64,000 nucleotides of DNA, from assembly GCA_000499405.2 (NCBI GenBank), contig HG738139.1:16096858-16160857 (forward strand), in the 5' to 3' direction. The notes beneath the pieces were generated by a model. The model saw only the letters and a program-made list of their open reading frames with translations. It was not told the DNA's origin and did no database searches. This document shows, one piece after another, positions 1 to 12,399 of this stretch. Made by a program: the position numbers and the translations under genes. Source of the DNA: Onchocerca volvulus. Lineage: Eukaryota; Nematoda; Chromadorea; Rhabditida; Onchocercidae. Within the stretch, counting starts at the first letter, position 1; each line of letters starts with the position of its first letter.

Positions 1-998
1 GTTTAATTAATAATTTCGATAAATTCAAGAAACAGTAATAGTAATATAAAAAAATGGAAAAAAAATATTATTATTGTCTGAAAAATGCATAATTATTTTG
101 ATATTTTCGGAATAATTTAAATTAGGAAAGAATAATTTGCAGTAGGAAATTTATTTGGAAATATATTGAATTAATTTATCGCTTTATTTTAGGTACAAGT
201 TAGAAATATAAATTTATTTCTTAAATAAAATTCATTTTAATATTAGGGGAAATTTCAGGAAAGCGATAAAACAAGATCATCACCTCTCTTGTTTGTGAAT
301 GCGAATTTTGAATTACAAGTTTGAATTGCACAATTATCAATTATTAATAGTAGAATGGAAAGTATAACTGAAGAATAAATTGTTACAATGCGTATCAATT
401 CGAATAAGTTAATGATTCTAATTCAAATAATTACTTCTTATTATCAATAAACTCATATTAATTCAAGCAAAATTTTCCAATATTTTATAGTATATACTGA
501 ATTTCTTGATAATAATTGCATGATCCCATAATAATAATAATATGATATAATCCTATAGTAATAATGTCATATAATTAGATTAGCTATCAAAATGTTAATT
601 AATTTTTAAGCTATTGATTGCTATTCCTGCAAATACATGATTAAACGATTTGAAATAAAAAGATGGAAAAAATTTCTCCGGTCTTTTTAAAATTTCAAAT
701 ATGTGCATAGTAAACGAATTTGAAAACAGCAAATGAGACTTTAACTTGCAATAAATACAACAAAACAGCAGTTATGAAAATTTGATAAAATAATTTTTAT
801 AAATTAGAAAAATTCACTAATGAAATTTGAAATAATATTTCATACATCAAATTTAAATGCATATTTATCATTCTTTGTTTAATTTTTTCTTTCATTTATA
901 TCCAAAAAACTTATTGTTACTTTCCCGCCTAATTTTGGCCTTGATCAAATAAACAGAACTCATTAATTGTAAATCAATTTGAATTTCTTTCCTAGTTA

Positions 999-1286
999 CC
1001 ATTCTAAGAGTTTTATTTTGTATTATAATATATGAATATGATAGAATAAATAGAGAAATATGCGCAATGTGTCCATCAATAGATAGAGGGATAAAAAGCT
1101 TAGTGATAGTCGAAATTTGTTGAAATGATGGAGGATAAAATGACCACGGGGTTCAGATGTATGTCGTCCTGATCAAGAATTGAGGGAAGAGAAGGACAGA
1201 TGACGACATATTCTCATTTATAATTTACTCGGATAACGACGAAATATAACTGCTAGTTCTATATTGAAGGGTAAAAGAGAGAGAGA
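999..1286 (+). repeat. Left arm of a long inverted repeat (partner 6740-7027)
   Basis: About 288 bp that return in reverse complement at 6740-7027 with few mismatches. The arms include a less AT-rich core around ACCACGGGGTTCAGATGTATG and end inward at a GA run that differs in length between arms. The spacer is 5.4 kb and holds no gene that I can support. Confidence 0.9.
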
Positions 1287-1302
1287 GAGAGAGAGAGAAG
1301 GA
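1270..1302 (+). repeat. GA microsatellite
   Basis: Run of GA dinucleotides at the inner edge of the left long inverted-repeat arm; the matching run in the other arm is shorter. Confidence 0.9.
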
Positions 1303-4300
1303 CAAGAAAGGGACAATTTCTTGAAATAAGAGAGGTGACAAGGAGAGGTATGCGATGAGCATTGTGGACGATTGTTAGCAAAGATGTGATGAATATTGGT
1401 TGATGTGAATGAAAGGAAAGACGAAAATTAGGATGAAATGGAGGGAAGGAGGAGACAGTGTCAGTTCAATTTAATTCCATTTTCACTTCATTTCTTTTCT
1501 AATTTTGTGCCGCCGCTATTTGACAGGCATTGAAATTTATGCAACAATACTCCATTTAGAAACGTAGTTAGAAGAATATATTATTACTATCAGATTAATC
1601 AAAATAGCAACAGAATTTTTTCGGGTAGGTTAAAGTAGAAAAATGAACTTTTCCTTTCGAATTTCTTCCACTCGATTTTGGGCAAATAGTGATGAGGCAA
1701 AAAATATTGCTCGAATTTGATCTTAAAATTCAGTCCTAAAGTTAAACTTTTGCATCCTTAGCTTCATTAGATGAAACGATAATCTTTGTACATTGGATTA
1801 AATTCTTATGTTTGTATTGCATCTAATACATCCAATTTTTATCTTATGGTGAGCTGAAATTCTTTCTCATATTCGAATAATTACTGAATTCCTCATTTAT
1901 TATTTAAGCATAAATCAAGTACAGTAGTAAGTATAGAAAATACAGCAATAAGTACAAAAAGTACAGTAGTAATACGGAAAGTAAGGCGATGAATGTAAAA
2001 AGTACAGTAGCAAGTACAGGAAGAAGTGCAGTAATAATAAATACAAGAAATTAAAGTAATTATTAATGATAAATGCTAGTACAACTAATTGCAAATTATG
2101 AGTCTATATTGATGATAAACGATAAGATAATAGGAAAAGGATAATTAATCAATAAGGATGACAACGGGAATATAGCCTTTCTAATCCCGAGATAGATGAT
2201 ATGATGAACAAACTGTGCGCTAAAATCGCCCGGACTGGAATATCGTCTGGTGAATCGTGAAATATTTTTTAGTAAAAATGTTTCTTTCTTTTTTCTCCTT
2301 TTATTTTTTTCTCCCTTTTTCGGTTAATATTTTTTTTTTCTCTCTTTCTCTTTCAATTTACTTATCGTTTAAAAAGAAAAATATCATACTAATCTGCGTA
2401 AATATTGTAATCATAACTTGAGAGAACTACAAAATCCCATATATTACGTTGATATTTGACTTAAAAAAGATGGTGATAATAATAATTGTTATAAAGGCAA
2501 TGAGCTAAAGCAAGAAAAAAGATGATGATAAGGTAAAGCAATAAGAGAAGATAATGATAATAAGATGGAGTGAAAAAAAAAAGACAATGATAATGATAAC
2601 TGTAAAGATAATAAGGTAAAAAAAAGGAAATGGAATGATCTAATGGATACATCATCAAACAAAATATCTGATATTAGGGACCAATTAAGAAGTATCAAAC
2701 TAGCTATATAAAAAGAAAAGAAGGATGGAAAAAATGAACAATGAACGATGAGAGGGCGAGAGAGTGGAAGAGAATGATAGATAGAGAGAGGAATTTAAAA
2801 ATTAATTTTTTTTTTTAACGCATGAATGTTCTTTAGCCTTGAATGACCATTAGTTATGGTCATTCAAGATTCGAAAAACAATCCGGCAAGTAAATCTTAG
2901 GAATGAGCAATAAGGATTCGAGAGATGGATGTCGGAAATGGGAAGTTAAGATAACAATTTGAGATATATTCGAGGAGATTAGACAAGCGAAGTTGAAGTT
3001 TTATCAGATCATCGTTTAGCAGTCAATCTTTTACTTTTCTTTTTTGAACAAATACCGAATGCATCTCATGTGGGACAAGAAAAGACGGGGTAGAACAGGC
3101 TGATGGAGAGAGGATAAAAAGGAATCGTTTTCGAATGGTGTCATTTGAAGCACCGACGATATTTCGATTAAGCATGCTCGTCAAGAAGAAGGAATGATTC
3201 AATTCAGAGATTCTCGAGAAATTTAAAATTGAAAAAGAGAGGAAAAGGGAAAGGGAAAAGAATAAAAAACTCTGCTTCAATTGTATATCCTTGTGATAAA
3301 TAATCTTTTCTGCAAAAATCTGGAGTCGATCTCCTGAATAATTATCAAAACAATTATTTTGGAATTTTATAGATACTATCATATCCCTCAAATATACATT
3401 ACTGAAATTAACGATTATTTTGATTTGATAATGATCAGCAAATAAAACATGTCGTCAAATCGGTGACACAATTGTGTATGCGCCGAATATTGAACTTCAT
3501 AAGAACTTTTAGAATCATTCCCATTAATTTAATCCGAATGATAATTTGAATGAGACATAAGATTGTCAGAAAATATTCAAATTAGTTAAGAAAAAATGAT
3601 GAAATTCTAAAATAAAATGTAATAGAGAAAAAAATAATGGTTAAAATTGAAATGAATGAAAGTTTTGAAATGAAATAAAAGATTTGTACAAATTATTGAA
3701 ATCAAATATACCATATATGAATATCATTTTGCTTCCTGCTAATTATTAAAGAATTACCATAACATTAGCAAGTATAATAGTAATTTTAGTAGTATTGATT
3801 GTTGTTTGTTGTTGTAGTAAATAACGGTGATGGATGAAGTAGTAGTAATAGCACTAATTTAAAATGAAAATGAAAAATCTTTATTCCATTCCACTCGTCC
3901 GTCTACTTTCTTCTTAAAATTCAATCAACGCTTAAATAGTCACCTCCAATTTCTTCTTCTCTCTTTTTCTTTCATTATTTATCACTTTGAAATCAAAATA
4001 TCCTTTTAACAAGCAGATGCCATTTTAAATTCATTTTCTTCCTTTTCGTTTAGCCATCTATTTACTATCATTAATCAAAATTGTAAATTAATTTTATTCC
4101 TTTGAATATTTTCAAATAATTTTCTCTTTTTTGAGCTGCAAATTCGAAATTTTACAACAAATCATATAATTTGATTTGAACAAACCAATTTTACTAATTT
4201 GCAAGAAATTTTCAATTTTTTCAAAATCTCATCTTTCTAAAAGTATATCAGTTTAAAAACTTAGTGTCAAATGTATTCAGCGCAAATCGTTTTTCAGAAT

Positions 4301-5799
4301 CTATAGCAAAAAAAGAAAATTCAATACGAAAAATGGAAAATTGAATAGTTCCTTCCATTCAGAATGCATACCGGATTGATATATGAATTCTGAAAATTTC
4401 GGCATTAGTACTACTAGTTACGTTACATCAATTATTCGCAATTAATGTTTATGAATATTATTACTATCGTTAATGTTATATTGAAATGTAACATACCGTG
4501 AGATAAATGGTACTGAATTATAGGTTTGATAATTTTCAAGAAATTCTAAAAAAAAATTCTAAATCTTAAGTCATGATTCATTCCAATTTTCAAATAAATA
4601 ATTTGATTTGACAGCAATCTGCGAAATATTTCTACCTTTCAAAACAGATTACACAAATGTAGTAAGAGAACGTCGGAAAACGGATTTATTTATTTCTATC
4701 AAGAAAATAAAAAAATAAAATAAAAAGCCAATTTCATGAAAATCTATTTTCATTCATCGGTTTGTTGTAAAATAGGGTCAAATGCGAAAATTGGCGTTTT
4801 AAATTTATGAATATTTTATGAGGAATTTAAGAAGAAAACAGAAAAGATCAACTCAAAAGTTCACAAAATCAAATTAAGAATCAATTGAAATTCCAAATGT
4901 ATTTTTTCAAAATCATGACAATTTGCAAGAAATGAAATCTTTTACCATAATCTTATCATTATAATTGATTAATAAAGTCGGATTACAAATAGTAGGACGA
5001 AGGTGAACCAAAAGAAAAGATCATTTTAACAATTATCTGAAAAATGTTTTCTGCTTGGATTTAAAAGTAAATTAGAAATTTCAGTTTTACTTTTTTTTAA
5101 ACTAAATTGATTTTTTTTTTTTCAAATTGTTATGGAATATCCATAAATTTAGGAAATTTTCTTGTGCTCAATAACTGATCAGTAGAAATAATAAATATTA
5201 TTTCTATAACAGGAAATAGTAACATTTAGTTGATAAGATGACTTGACGACAGAAAAAAAAGTGAAATATGAGGAATTTATCGGATTGCAACATGCATGTT
5301 GGCCATAAAAACTGCTTGAATGATTGCACAGCATGCAAATTATTTGCATGATAACATGCATCTATATTGCTTGCAGGAATGTCAATATATAAATCCATTC
5401 AATTTGATTTATCCGCTTATTATTAGAAAATTTAGCGGTATAATGTGAACAAATGGATGAATAAATGAGATGATGATAAGAAATGATATAATATCAATTG
5501 ATGTGATTGCAAAGTGAGATGATAAATTTAATTCAAATTTTTACATTTAATTTGACTGAATATCATTTCAGTTCATATCCAAACTAATTACTTACAATAT
5601 ATTTTATTCATCGTTATGATAGTAAAAAAAGGAAAGAGAAATTTGCTAACAAAATACACATTTAAATTATTTGTGAAGTGAAATATGAAACAATCTTACG
5701 ATCATATCGTTCATTCATTAAGATATTTTACAAAAATCATTGACTGATAAGAAACAAATCAATGCAAATATAAAAAGAAGATGACGGGAAGTAAAGGAG
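1287..5799. other. Gene-free interval inside the long inverted repeat
   Basis: AT-rich sequence with simple repeats (AGTACA-type repeats at 1,920-2,030, ATGATGATA-rich DNA at 2,460-2,620). Short open frames here are low-complexity and lack splice signals or recognisable domains. I see no gene. Confidence 0.6.
2838..2868. repeat. Perfect 13-bp hairpin
   Basis: CTTGAATGACCAT, loop TAGTT, then ATGGTCATTCAAG. The palindrome is isolated in gene-free DNA with no downstream T run, so I assign no function. Confidence 0.7.
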
Positions 5800-6110
5800 A
5801 AATCAATTTTATTCTCATTATTTTTTGTCATTTTGAATTCTTGTATATTGTTTTATTTATTGAAATACGCTTAACGCTTATTTGTGAAATACGAAAAAAG
5901 GGAAAAATTCAAGCAAATCATTGAAAAAAGTAGTTCCGTTGAATATCTATTTTATTTTATTTTCCGAAAAATCTCGTAACATGTATAAATCAGAAAATGT
6001 ATATAAACTTATACATAGACATATAGCAATAGTTTTCCTGTTCAGAATAATACACAATCATTATTGGCTTCAAGTTTTCCGGAACAGAAGCTTCGAATCA
6101 ATCAATTTGA
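5800..6110 (+). repeat. Left arm of a second, nested inverted repeat (partner 6383-6583)
   Basis: 5,800-5,974 matches the reverse complement of about 6,410-6,583. After an insertion of roughly 100 bp present only on the left, 6,071-6,110 (with AGAAGCTTCGAATCAATCAA) matches the reverse complement of 6,383-6,415. The open frame at 5,921 is part of this repeat and is not taken as a gene. Confidence 0.82.
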
Positions 6111-6382
6111 AGCAGTAAATGAATGTTAAAAAGTATCGAACCATCCGCCGTAAATTATCAATCATAAGGCGGAATTGTTTTCATATTTGTAGAATTTTCG
6201 ATCCGTTATAAATTGTTCCTTCGTGCACCTATACAAATCCATCAATCTCCCTTTACTTTGTTTCCTTTCCAAACAAAAAAAGAAACTGTACTTTTTTTTT
6301 TCTTTCCTAAAATAATTTTCATTTAATGCTTACTCATTGTTATTGTCTTATCACTTCTTAGCACGTTCTATTTTTATCAGTT

Positions 6383-6583
6383 GCAAAATTGATTCGAAGC
6401 TTATGTTGCGGAATTTTTCGGGAAATAAAATAAAATAGATACTCAACGGAACTATTTTTTTCCGTTATTTGTTTGAATTTCTCCCTTTTTTCGTATTTTA
6501 CAAATAAGTTAAGCATATTTCAATAAATAAAACAATATACAAGGATTCAAAATGACGATAATGAGAATAAAATTGATTTCTGG
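6383..6583 (-). repeat. Right arm of the nested inverted repeat (partner 5800-6110)
   Basis: Reverse complement of the left arm without the roughly 100-bp insertion. The element resembles a foldback or MITE-type unit with a loop of about 270 bp. Confidence 0.82.
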
Positions 6584-6739
6584 TTTAGTTTCCGCCACCT
6601 CCTTTTCATAATTTTTAGATTTATTTCCTATCAGCCATTGATTTTTTTTAAATATTTTAATGAAAGAACGATATGATAGTAAGACTATTTCATATTTCAT
6701 TTCATAAATAATTTAAAAATATATTTTGCTAGCAAATTT

Positions 6740-7027
6740 CTCTCTCTCTTTTACCCTTCAATATAGAACTAGCACTAGTATTTCGTCGTTATCCGAGTAA
6801 ATTATAAATGAGAATATGTCGTCATCTGTCCTTCTCTTCCCTCAATTCTTGATCAGGACGACATACATCTGAACCCCGTGGTCATTTTATCCTCCATCAT
6901 TTCAACAAATTTCGACTATCACTAAGCTTTTTATCCCTCTATCTATTGATGGACACATTGTGCATATTTCTCTATTTATTCTATCATATTCATGTATTAT
7001 AATACAAAATAAAACTCTTGAAATGGT
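6740..7027 (-). repeat. Right arm of the long inverted repeat (partner 999-1286)
   Basis: Reverse complement of the left arm; the main differences are single bases and a shorter GA tract. Outside the arms the flanks are unrelated. Confidence 0.9.
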
Positions 7028-8552
7028 GGAGGATACAATTATCGGGAAAGAACAATTCTAAGATTAATTTAAATGTGCTAAACTTCATTCATATTTAACA
7101 TTTTCCGACACTACACTCCACTCATTACAGTAGTCACAAAAAACGAAAGGATCACGCACAATTATTTATTACGCACAATCACATACAATTATTATTATCG
7201 TACAATTACTTACAATTATAAGAAAATTATTCATCTCATCAATTAATTTCATTGTATCGATAGCAATAACTAATTGAATTTATGAATGATATGAATTCAA
7301 TTCAATTTAATTCCAATTTTCACATCCCTAATTCATATGATAGCAATAAATTCATTAAGCTGATCAGAATAAATTAATTAATGGACAGCATTTTTTAAAA
7401 TTAGAAATATCCCAATTCCAAACACAGTAATAGATTGATTAAGAAAAAATATGCAAACAAAATTAATGATTAAACAAAAATGAAATATTAGAGAATTTGA
7501 GTGAATACAAACAGACTGAGATCTACTTGTGGAGTAATTGATAAGACTTGTTAAAATAACAGTTTGAAAATTCATATCCCTAACACATTCCGAAAAACTA
7601 CTTGATAAGATCCTTATCAGCAACGATGTTAACATTGGGCGACGTAAAAAAAGAAATATGCATATAAAAGATAATCTCACATTTAATACAAACTTTCTTT
7701 TCTGGAGATATCATTCTGGAAAAGATAAATTAAAATGATCTGAAATATATCTATATTTTTCGACGAAAGGAAGGTTTTTCGGATTTCAATCTCAAAAGTA
7801 TTAAATTGCAAAAAGATTCAACAGATACTTCAAATCATAAAACAACAATAATTTATATATACAAAGCTCTTTAGCGAGACAGTAACGCAGCGAATGATTA
7901 ACAAAGAATTTCGAAGTTTAAGTAGAAAAGAAAAGATTAAAATCTCCAGAAAATAATTAATTATCAAATCGTAAATTCTAACATTATTATTTATGAATGT
8001 ATTCCGGAGCTTGCCTTTCCATGTATTCTGCCCTTCCATTGCTATACAAGCGTGCATTCGCTTTATCTGTACTGACTATTAAGCACTCATTTAAAAAAAT
8101 TAAAATTTCATGACTACTAATCCTGCTATAACAGTATAATAATAAACAGTAATTACTATACGTGAATCAATTAGATCATTGACAGCTTGCACATCTTTCT
8201 TCGAAAAGTAAAGTAAATTTTCGATTTTCAAAACTTGCCTCTAATTGTTCAGTTCATAAAATCGACTTTCAAATTTTCTAATCAAAAAGCAAAACAAACA
8301 GTCACATGGCTTGAATAAAGATGATCGTATAACGAAGAGTTAATTTTAATAAAATTCCAGCTAACAATTAGAAAGTTTGAAACTTCGGATTTAATTTTAT
8401 AGAAGTCTGACCAATTCATCAATTTGCAAACAGCCAAAGAATAAGTAGAAGTTAGTTACTATCCAAATATCATTATATACATAATGCAATATAAATATAT
8501 CTTCAACTTAAGAATCTATCTATTAAAGATGAAAATTTAGCAAAGCAAAGCA

Positions 8553-11500
8553 TCACTGATGCATTATGATTTCAATTTGTGGAACACTGTCTTTAATACG
8601 GATACGTGTTGCGTTCGGATCGGTACCAGCAAGTTGCTGATCAGCTTCCAGAACCGAAAATAACGTGTTCATGATATATTTATGTGCTGCTAGTGCTAAC
8701 TGAGGTGACCGTATAGTTTTCATCATATCTACCCATACGCGACCTGTAAGTATCAATTTTCAAAGAAAATTTGTTTGTAAAATTAAAGAAGTGAAAAATT
8801 CATAAATTCAATTATCTCAGCAAAATGGACGTTTCTCTCGATTATATATCAAGAGTACAGAATAATTAAGGTAAGAGACTTCGCTTAATAGACAAAATCT
8901 TAATTTTAAAATGACGAAAAGTCCGGATCTAAAGTCTAAGCAAATCAAACAAAACAAAACATATTAAAGAAAAGAAAAAGAACTATTTCCATACCAACAT
9001 TCTCCCATTTCGAAGAATTATCATATAATGGAGAATGTGAAAGATGTTGTTGTTGCTGTTGCAAATGTTGATGCGGATTCGAATTTAAGCTATACGGCGA
9101 TAATCCATCTGAAGTACTCACTCGCTAAAATAAATTGTAGTTAAATGTATAAAAGTGCAACAGATAAAGTTATAAAACATTGTAATTTACATGAAATAAA
9201 TTCGCACTAACATATTGCTATACTTTTACTTTATTATGCATCTACTTCATATTCATTCAAGCATTTAAAAATATCTTACCGATTACTATAACGTTTGGTA
9301 ATTGAAAATATGCAAATTACCTATGGAATGATATTCAAACTCTCTTCAATTATATAAAAAATATTAATTTTTAAACTATATTATTAACCACAAAATGATT
9401 GTAAAGAATTGAAAAGTACTTGTATGTAACTGATAAATAAAAATTTAGATTCCCGACTGAGAAAATAAACTTTTAAACGAAAGATAAGTCTTACCACAGA
9501 TCGTAAAATCTCTGCAACTGTCTCTCCAGTTGAAACGCCGGAAAAAGTATTATTATTAATGCCAGGAGTATGCTGCAAAAAAAGAAAAAAATAACCTGCT
9601 ATAAACAGAACACACAAACTGATTTAATCATAACTTTGATCACATATTATTTTTAAATAATAAAAAGCAAACAAGATGGTTCGCTGAATCTTTTCTAACG
9701 AAAATCAGGAAGTTAAAATATCACAATATAGACAAAATATCAGGATCTGGGACAAATCCATATCAGAAATGGAATAAAAAGTTCTAGTTCAAGTTTAGAT
9801 AATTAAAGTCAATTTTTTCAAATTCGCGAAATGGAAATTTAAAATAGCTTTCTAAAAAAATTCGATGAATATCTAAGTCAATTTCAATTGTAAAAATAAT
9901 TATCTTTCAACATACATGTAATGCCGATTGTTTCTGTTGTTTCCATATTCTACGAGGATTTCTATATGCTTCATAACGTTGTGCTCGCACCCGTGTTTTA
10001 AGAACAGATGCTGTTTGGTCGGTAATACTATTATTACTACTCTGTGGTAAGCCATCAACGGATGTTGTTGGTGATATTGGTTGTTTGTCATCGTAATTTT
10101 CCGGTGATTTCGTACTATCAGCAGCGGACGCTATGGACGCTATGTTATCCACGTCAACGCTGCAAATACTTCTTTTAAAATTGCACTTAAATTTTTCAAG
10201 ATCAAACGATTAATTCAGGTATAAATTCCTAACGATTAATGCAGAATTCCTCATTACTTATTTGAAACAATTGATAGATGACTTTAGTTGCACAAGTTCT
10301 GAAACAATTTAAAAAAGGAATTTGTACCTAAATTTTATACTGTTTCTTCTTTTAAGTTATAGGATTGCACTCTTTAAGTATAATAAAGAATGTAGAAGGA
10401 AGCATTTTTGCATTTAACTGTATGCTTAAGAAAAGTGAAAGATTTAATTAGTAGGAAATAAGATTTAATACATGCAATTTGATCATCACGGCAAAAGTTG
10501 ATTTTTCTTAACAATTCTTACAAAAAATATACTGAAAAAATTATTATTAAGTGGGATTAAAATTTTGTTCTTTCTAGCAAGATTACCAATTTATGTAGGG
10601 TGATATCGAAAAAGATAATTAAGTTGAAAAATTTTATACAGAAATTAAAAAATTGAACATATAAAAATATATATTCCAGTTCATACGACTTGTCAAAATT
10701 ACTTCGTTATAGAAAAACGAAAAGAAACGAAGGAAAAAAAAGATCCTACTTTCCGTTCAATTCGTTTTGATCAGTGGTCGTGAAGGAATGGAACGTAGGA
10801 TCAACCAATTCGTATTTTGCTGTGAATTCAGTTTCTGTAAGTTAGAATACAGAATTATAAGAATCTGGCTTTAATATAACCGGTTTAGTTGACAGAACTT
10901 AATGTTTTGCAAAATGGAGGGAAACAGAAGAGACAATTCAAAATTAAAATTAAGTAAAAAAAAACATATGAAGCAAAATACAACAAACAGATTAGCGAAC
11001 TGACTTCGTTCATCGCCATTTCCAACTGGAATAGTTAATACTGCATCTCCTTTTTGCTGAAACAAGCAATAAATGAGTTTCAGTAAACAGAAGATATATT
11101 CAAATCAATTTTTTTTTCCATTCATTTTCATTTCATTTAATTAATAATTCCAGTTATCTTTCAATTTGAAAGAACGAATAGCAAAACATCCGTATAAAAT
11201 ATTAAATAAACCATCTCGTATTAGATAAGCTGCAAATTACAACATTCTTTTCAAATGCAATTGTTAATTGCTTTTCTTCTATTTCTCCTTATTTTAGCAT
11301 ACACTTTTGCACGAGCAAGCGCTTCTAAGTATAACGATTAAGAATTAAGAAATTCTGACAGAGAATACATCTCTTAAACAATGACAGGTAAATATTGGCT
11401 ATCAGAGATCATTCACTTGATAATCCAATTATTGAACAAATAAATAACTGTAACAAAATTGACATCATCAGCTTTATTTGGAAGCTAATCATAAGGTTTT

Positions 11501-12372
11501 CACACTCAGAAGATTAATTGCAAGATCTCCATGCTATTTTGAAAAAAACATATATGACAGCCAATAAATCCTAGATAAATAACCTGTAAAGAATCTGATA
11601 ATGTAATAGGAAGCATTGGTTCAACGACTTTTGAGATTGTTTGTTCAGCATCGAGGACTGCTTGTGCAGTTAGGAATGTATCTACCAGATGTGCAACATT
11701 TGATGATGACGGCAATTGATTAGATCGTGATATTGATAATGGGCGATACCATTTGGTTTGTCTGCAAACAGAAGCAGTTAAAATGCATTTTATGGAAAAA
11801 GTATCACATTAGTTGCAGTTATACCGAAGATGTCAGACATATCAGTGTAATTAAGAGCCCTTATTACAGCAAAAGATTTTTGCTTGATAAAACTAAGAGA
11901 AAAACAATAATTCTTACTCATACTGATCTCGTAAAAAGCTCATCGCTTCGAAATACGGCCAATTTGTTGCACCATTCCGACGTTTACCATCATATAAGCG
12001 CCGACGATATTTCTCGCTCAATTCGCGCCATGCTGATGCCACAACTTCGGCCGTTACTAAAAAAACAATTTCGATCGATATTGGAAACTTGAAATTCTAA
12101 ATAAACGGAAGAAAATCCGATGCAGTTATCTTATCACAGCATTTGATTCATAATGAATAAAACATTAAAAGATATCTATTATAAATGAAGGGAATGTACC
12201 AACCAGCTTCCAAATTGAGTTGTTCTGCAATTTCAGCAAATCGATGAATTTTTAAATCGAAATGGGTGATGTAAGTGGTAGAAGTGCGATCCCAAATGTT
12301 CGGATCTTGTCGTATAATGTTGATTAATTCAAAAATTGCCTCTGAACCACCAGCTGTTTCGATTTGTTCCAT
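8553..12372 (-). CDS. MADF-domain protein, 9 exons, 421 aa
   Basis: Minus-strand exons: 12372-12204, 12056-11918, 11761-11584, 11056-11005, 10834-10750, 10159-9916, 9572-9495, 9124-8995, 8743-8553. They total 1266 nt, with every junction in phase. Residues about 13-103 form an MADF (Myb/SANT-like) DNA-binding domain: an N-terminal helix with the IIRQDPNIWD stretch (W27), then ASAWRELSEKYRRRL (W66) and the NWPYFEAMSFL end (W89). MADF proteins are usually nuclear, sequence-specific transcription regulators. The rest is low-complexity Ser/Thr/Asn-rich, with a basic patch (RVRAQRYEAYRNPRRIWKQQ) in exon 6 and a Gln/His run (HLQQQQQHL) in exon 8. The C-terminal 63 residues (exon 9) look like a conserved helical segment, but I do not recognise a clear BESS motif. 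The domain call is made by eye. Family and exon structure are well supported; the target and role are unknown. The exon 4 to exon 5 join uses a weaker GTCAGT donor. Confidence 0.86.
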
Positions 12373-12397
12373 TGGATATTACCGATTCGGATCACCT
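12373..12397 (-). promoter_or_regulatory. Probable trans-splice acceptor and short 5' UTR of the MADF gene
   Basis: On the minus strand, TTTATAG ends at 12396, giving a 23-nt leader before the ATG at 12372. A splice acceptor this close to a start codon, with no obvious upstream exon, is the typical position for spliced-leader addition in nematodes. A cis-spliced 5' UTR exon is the alternative. Confidence 0.5.
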
Positions 12398-12399
12398 AT

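Noticed and set aside
2461..2698. Two overlapping open frames on the minus strand rich in Tyr, Leu and Phe
   Set aside because: They arise from an ATGATGATA-type low-complexity tract; no splice signals, domains or start context.
3023..3391. 122-codon minus-strand open frame
   Set aside because: Hydrophobic low-complexity middle, no recognisable family and no neighbouring exon signals; likely chance.
5921..6118. 65-codon plus-strand open frame
   Set aside because: Lies wholly in one arm of the nested inverted repeat and is not preserved in the other arm.
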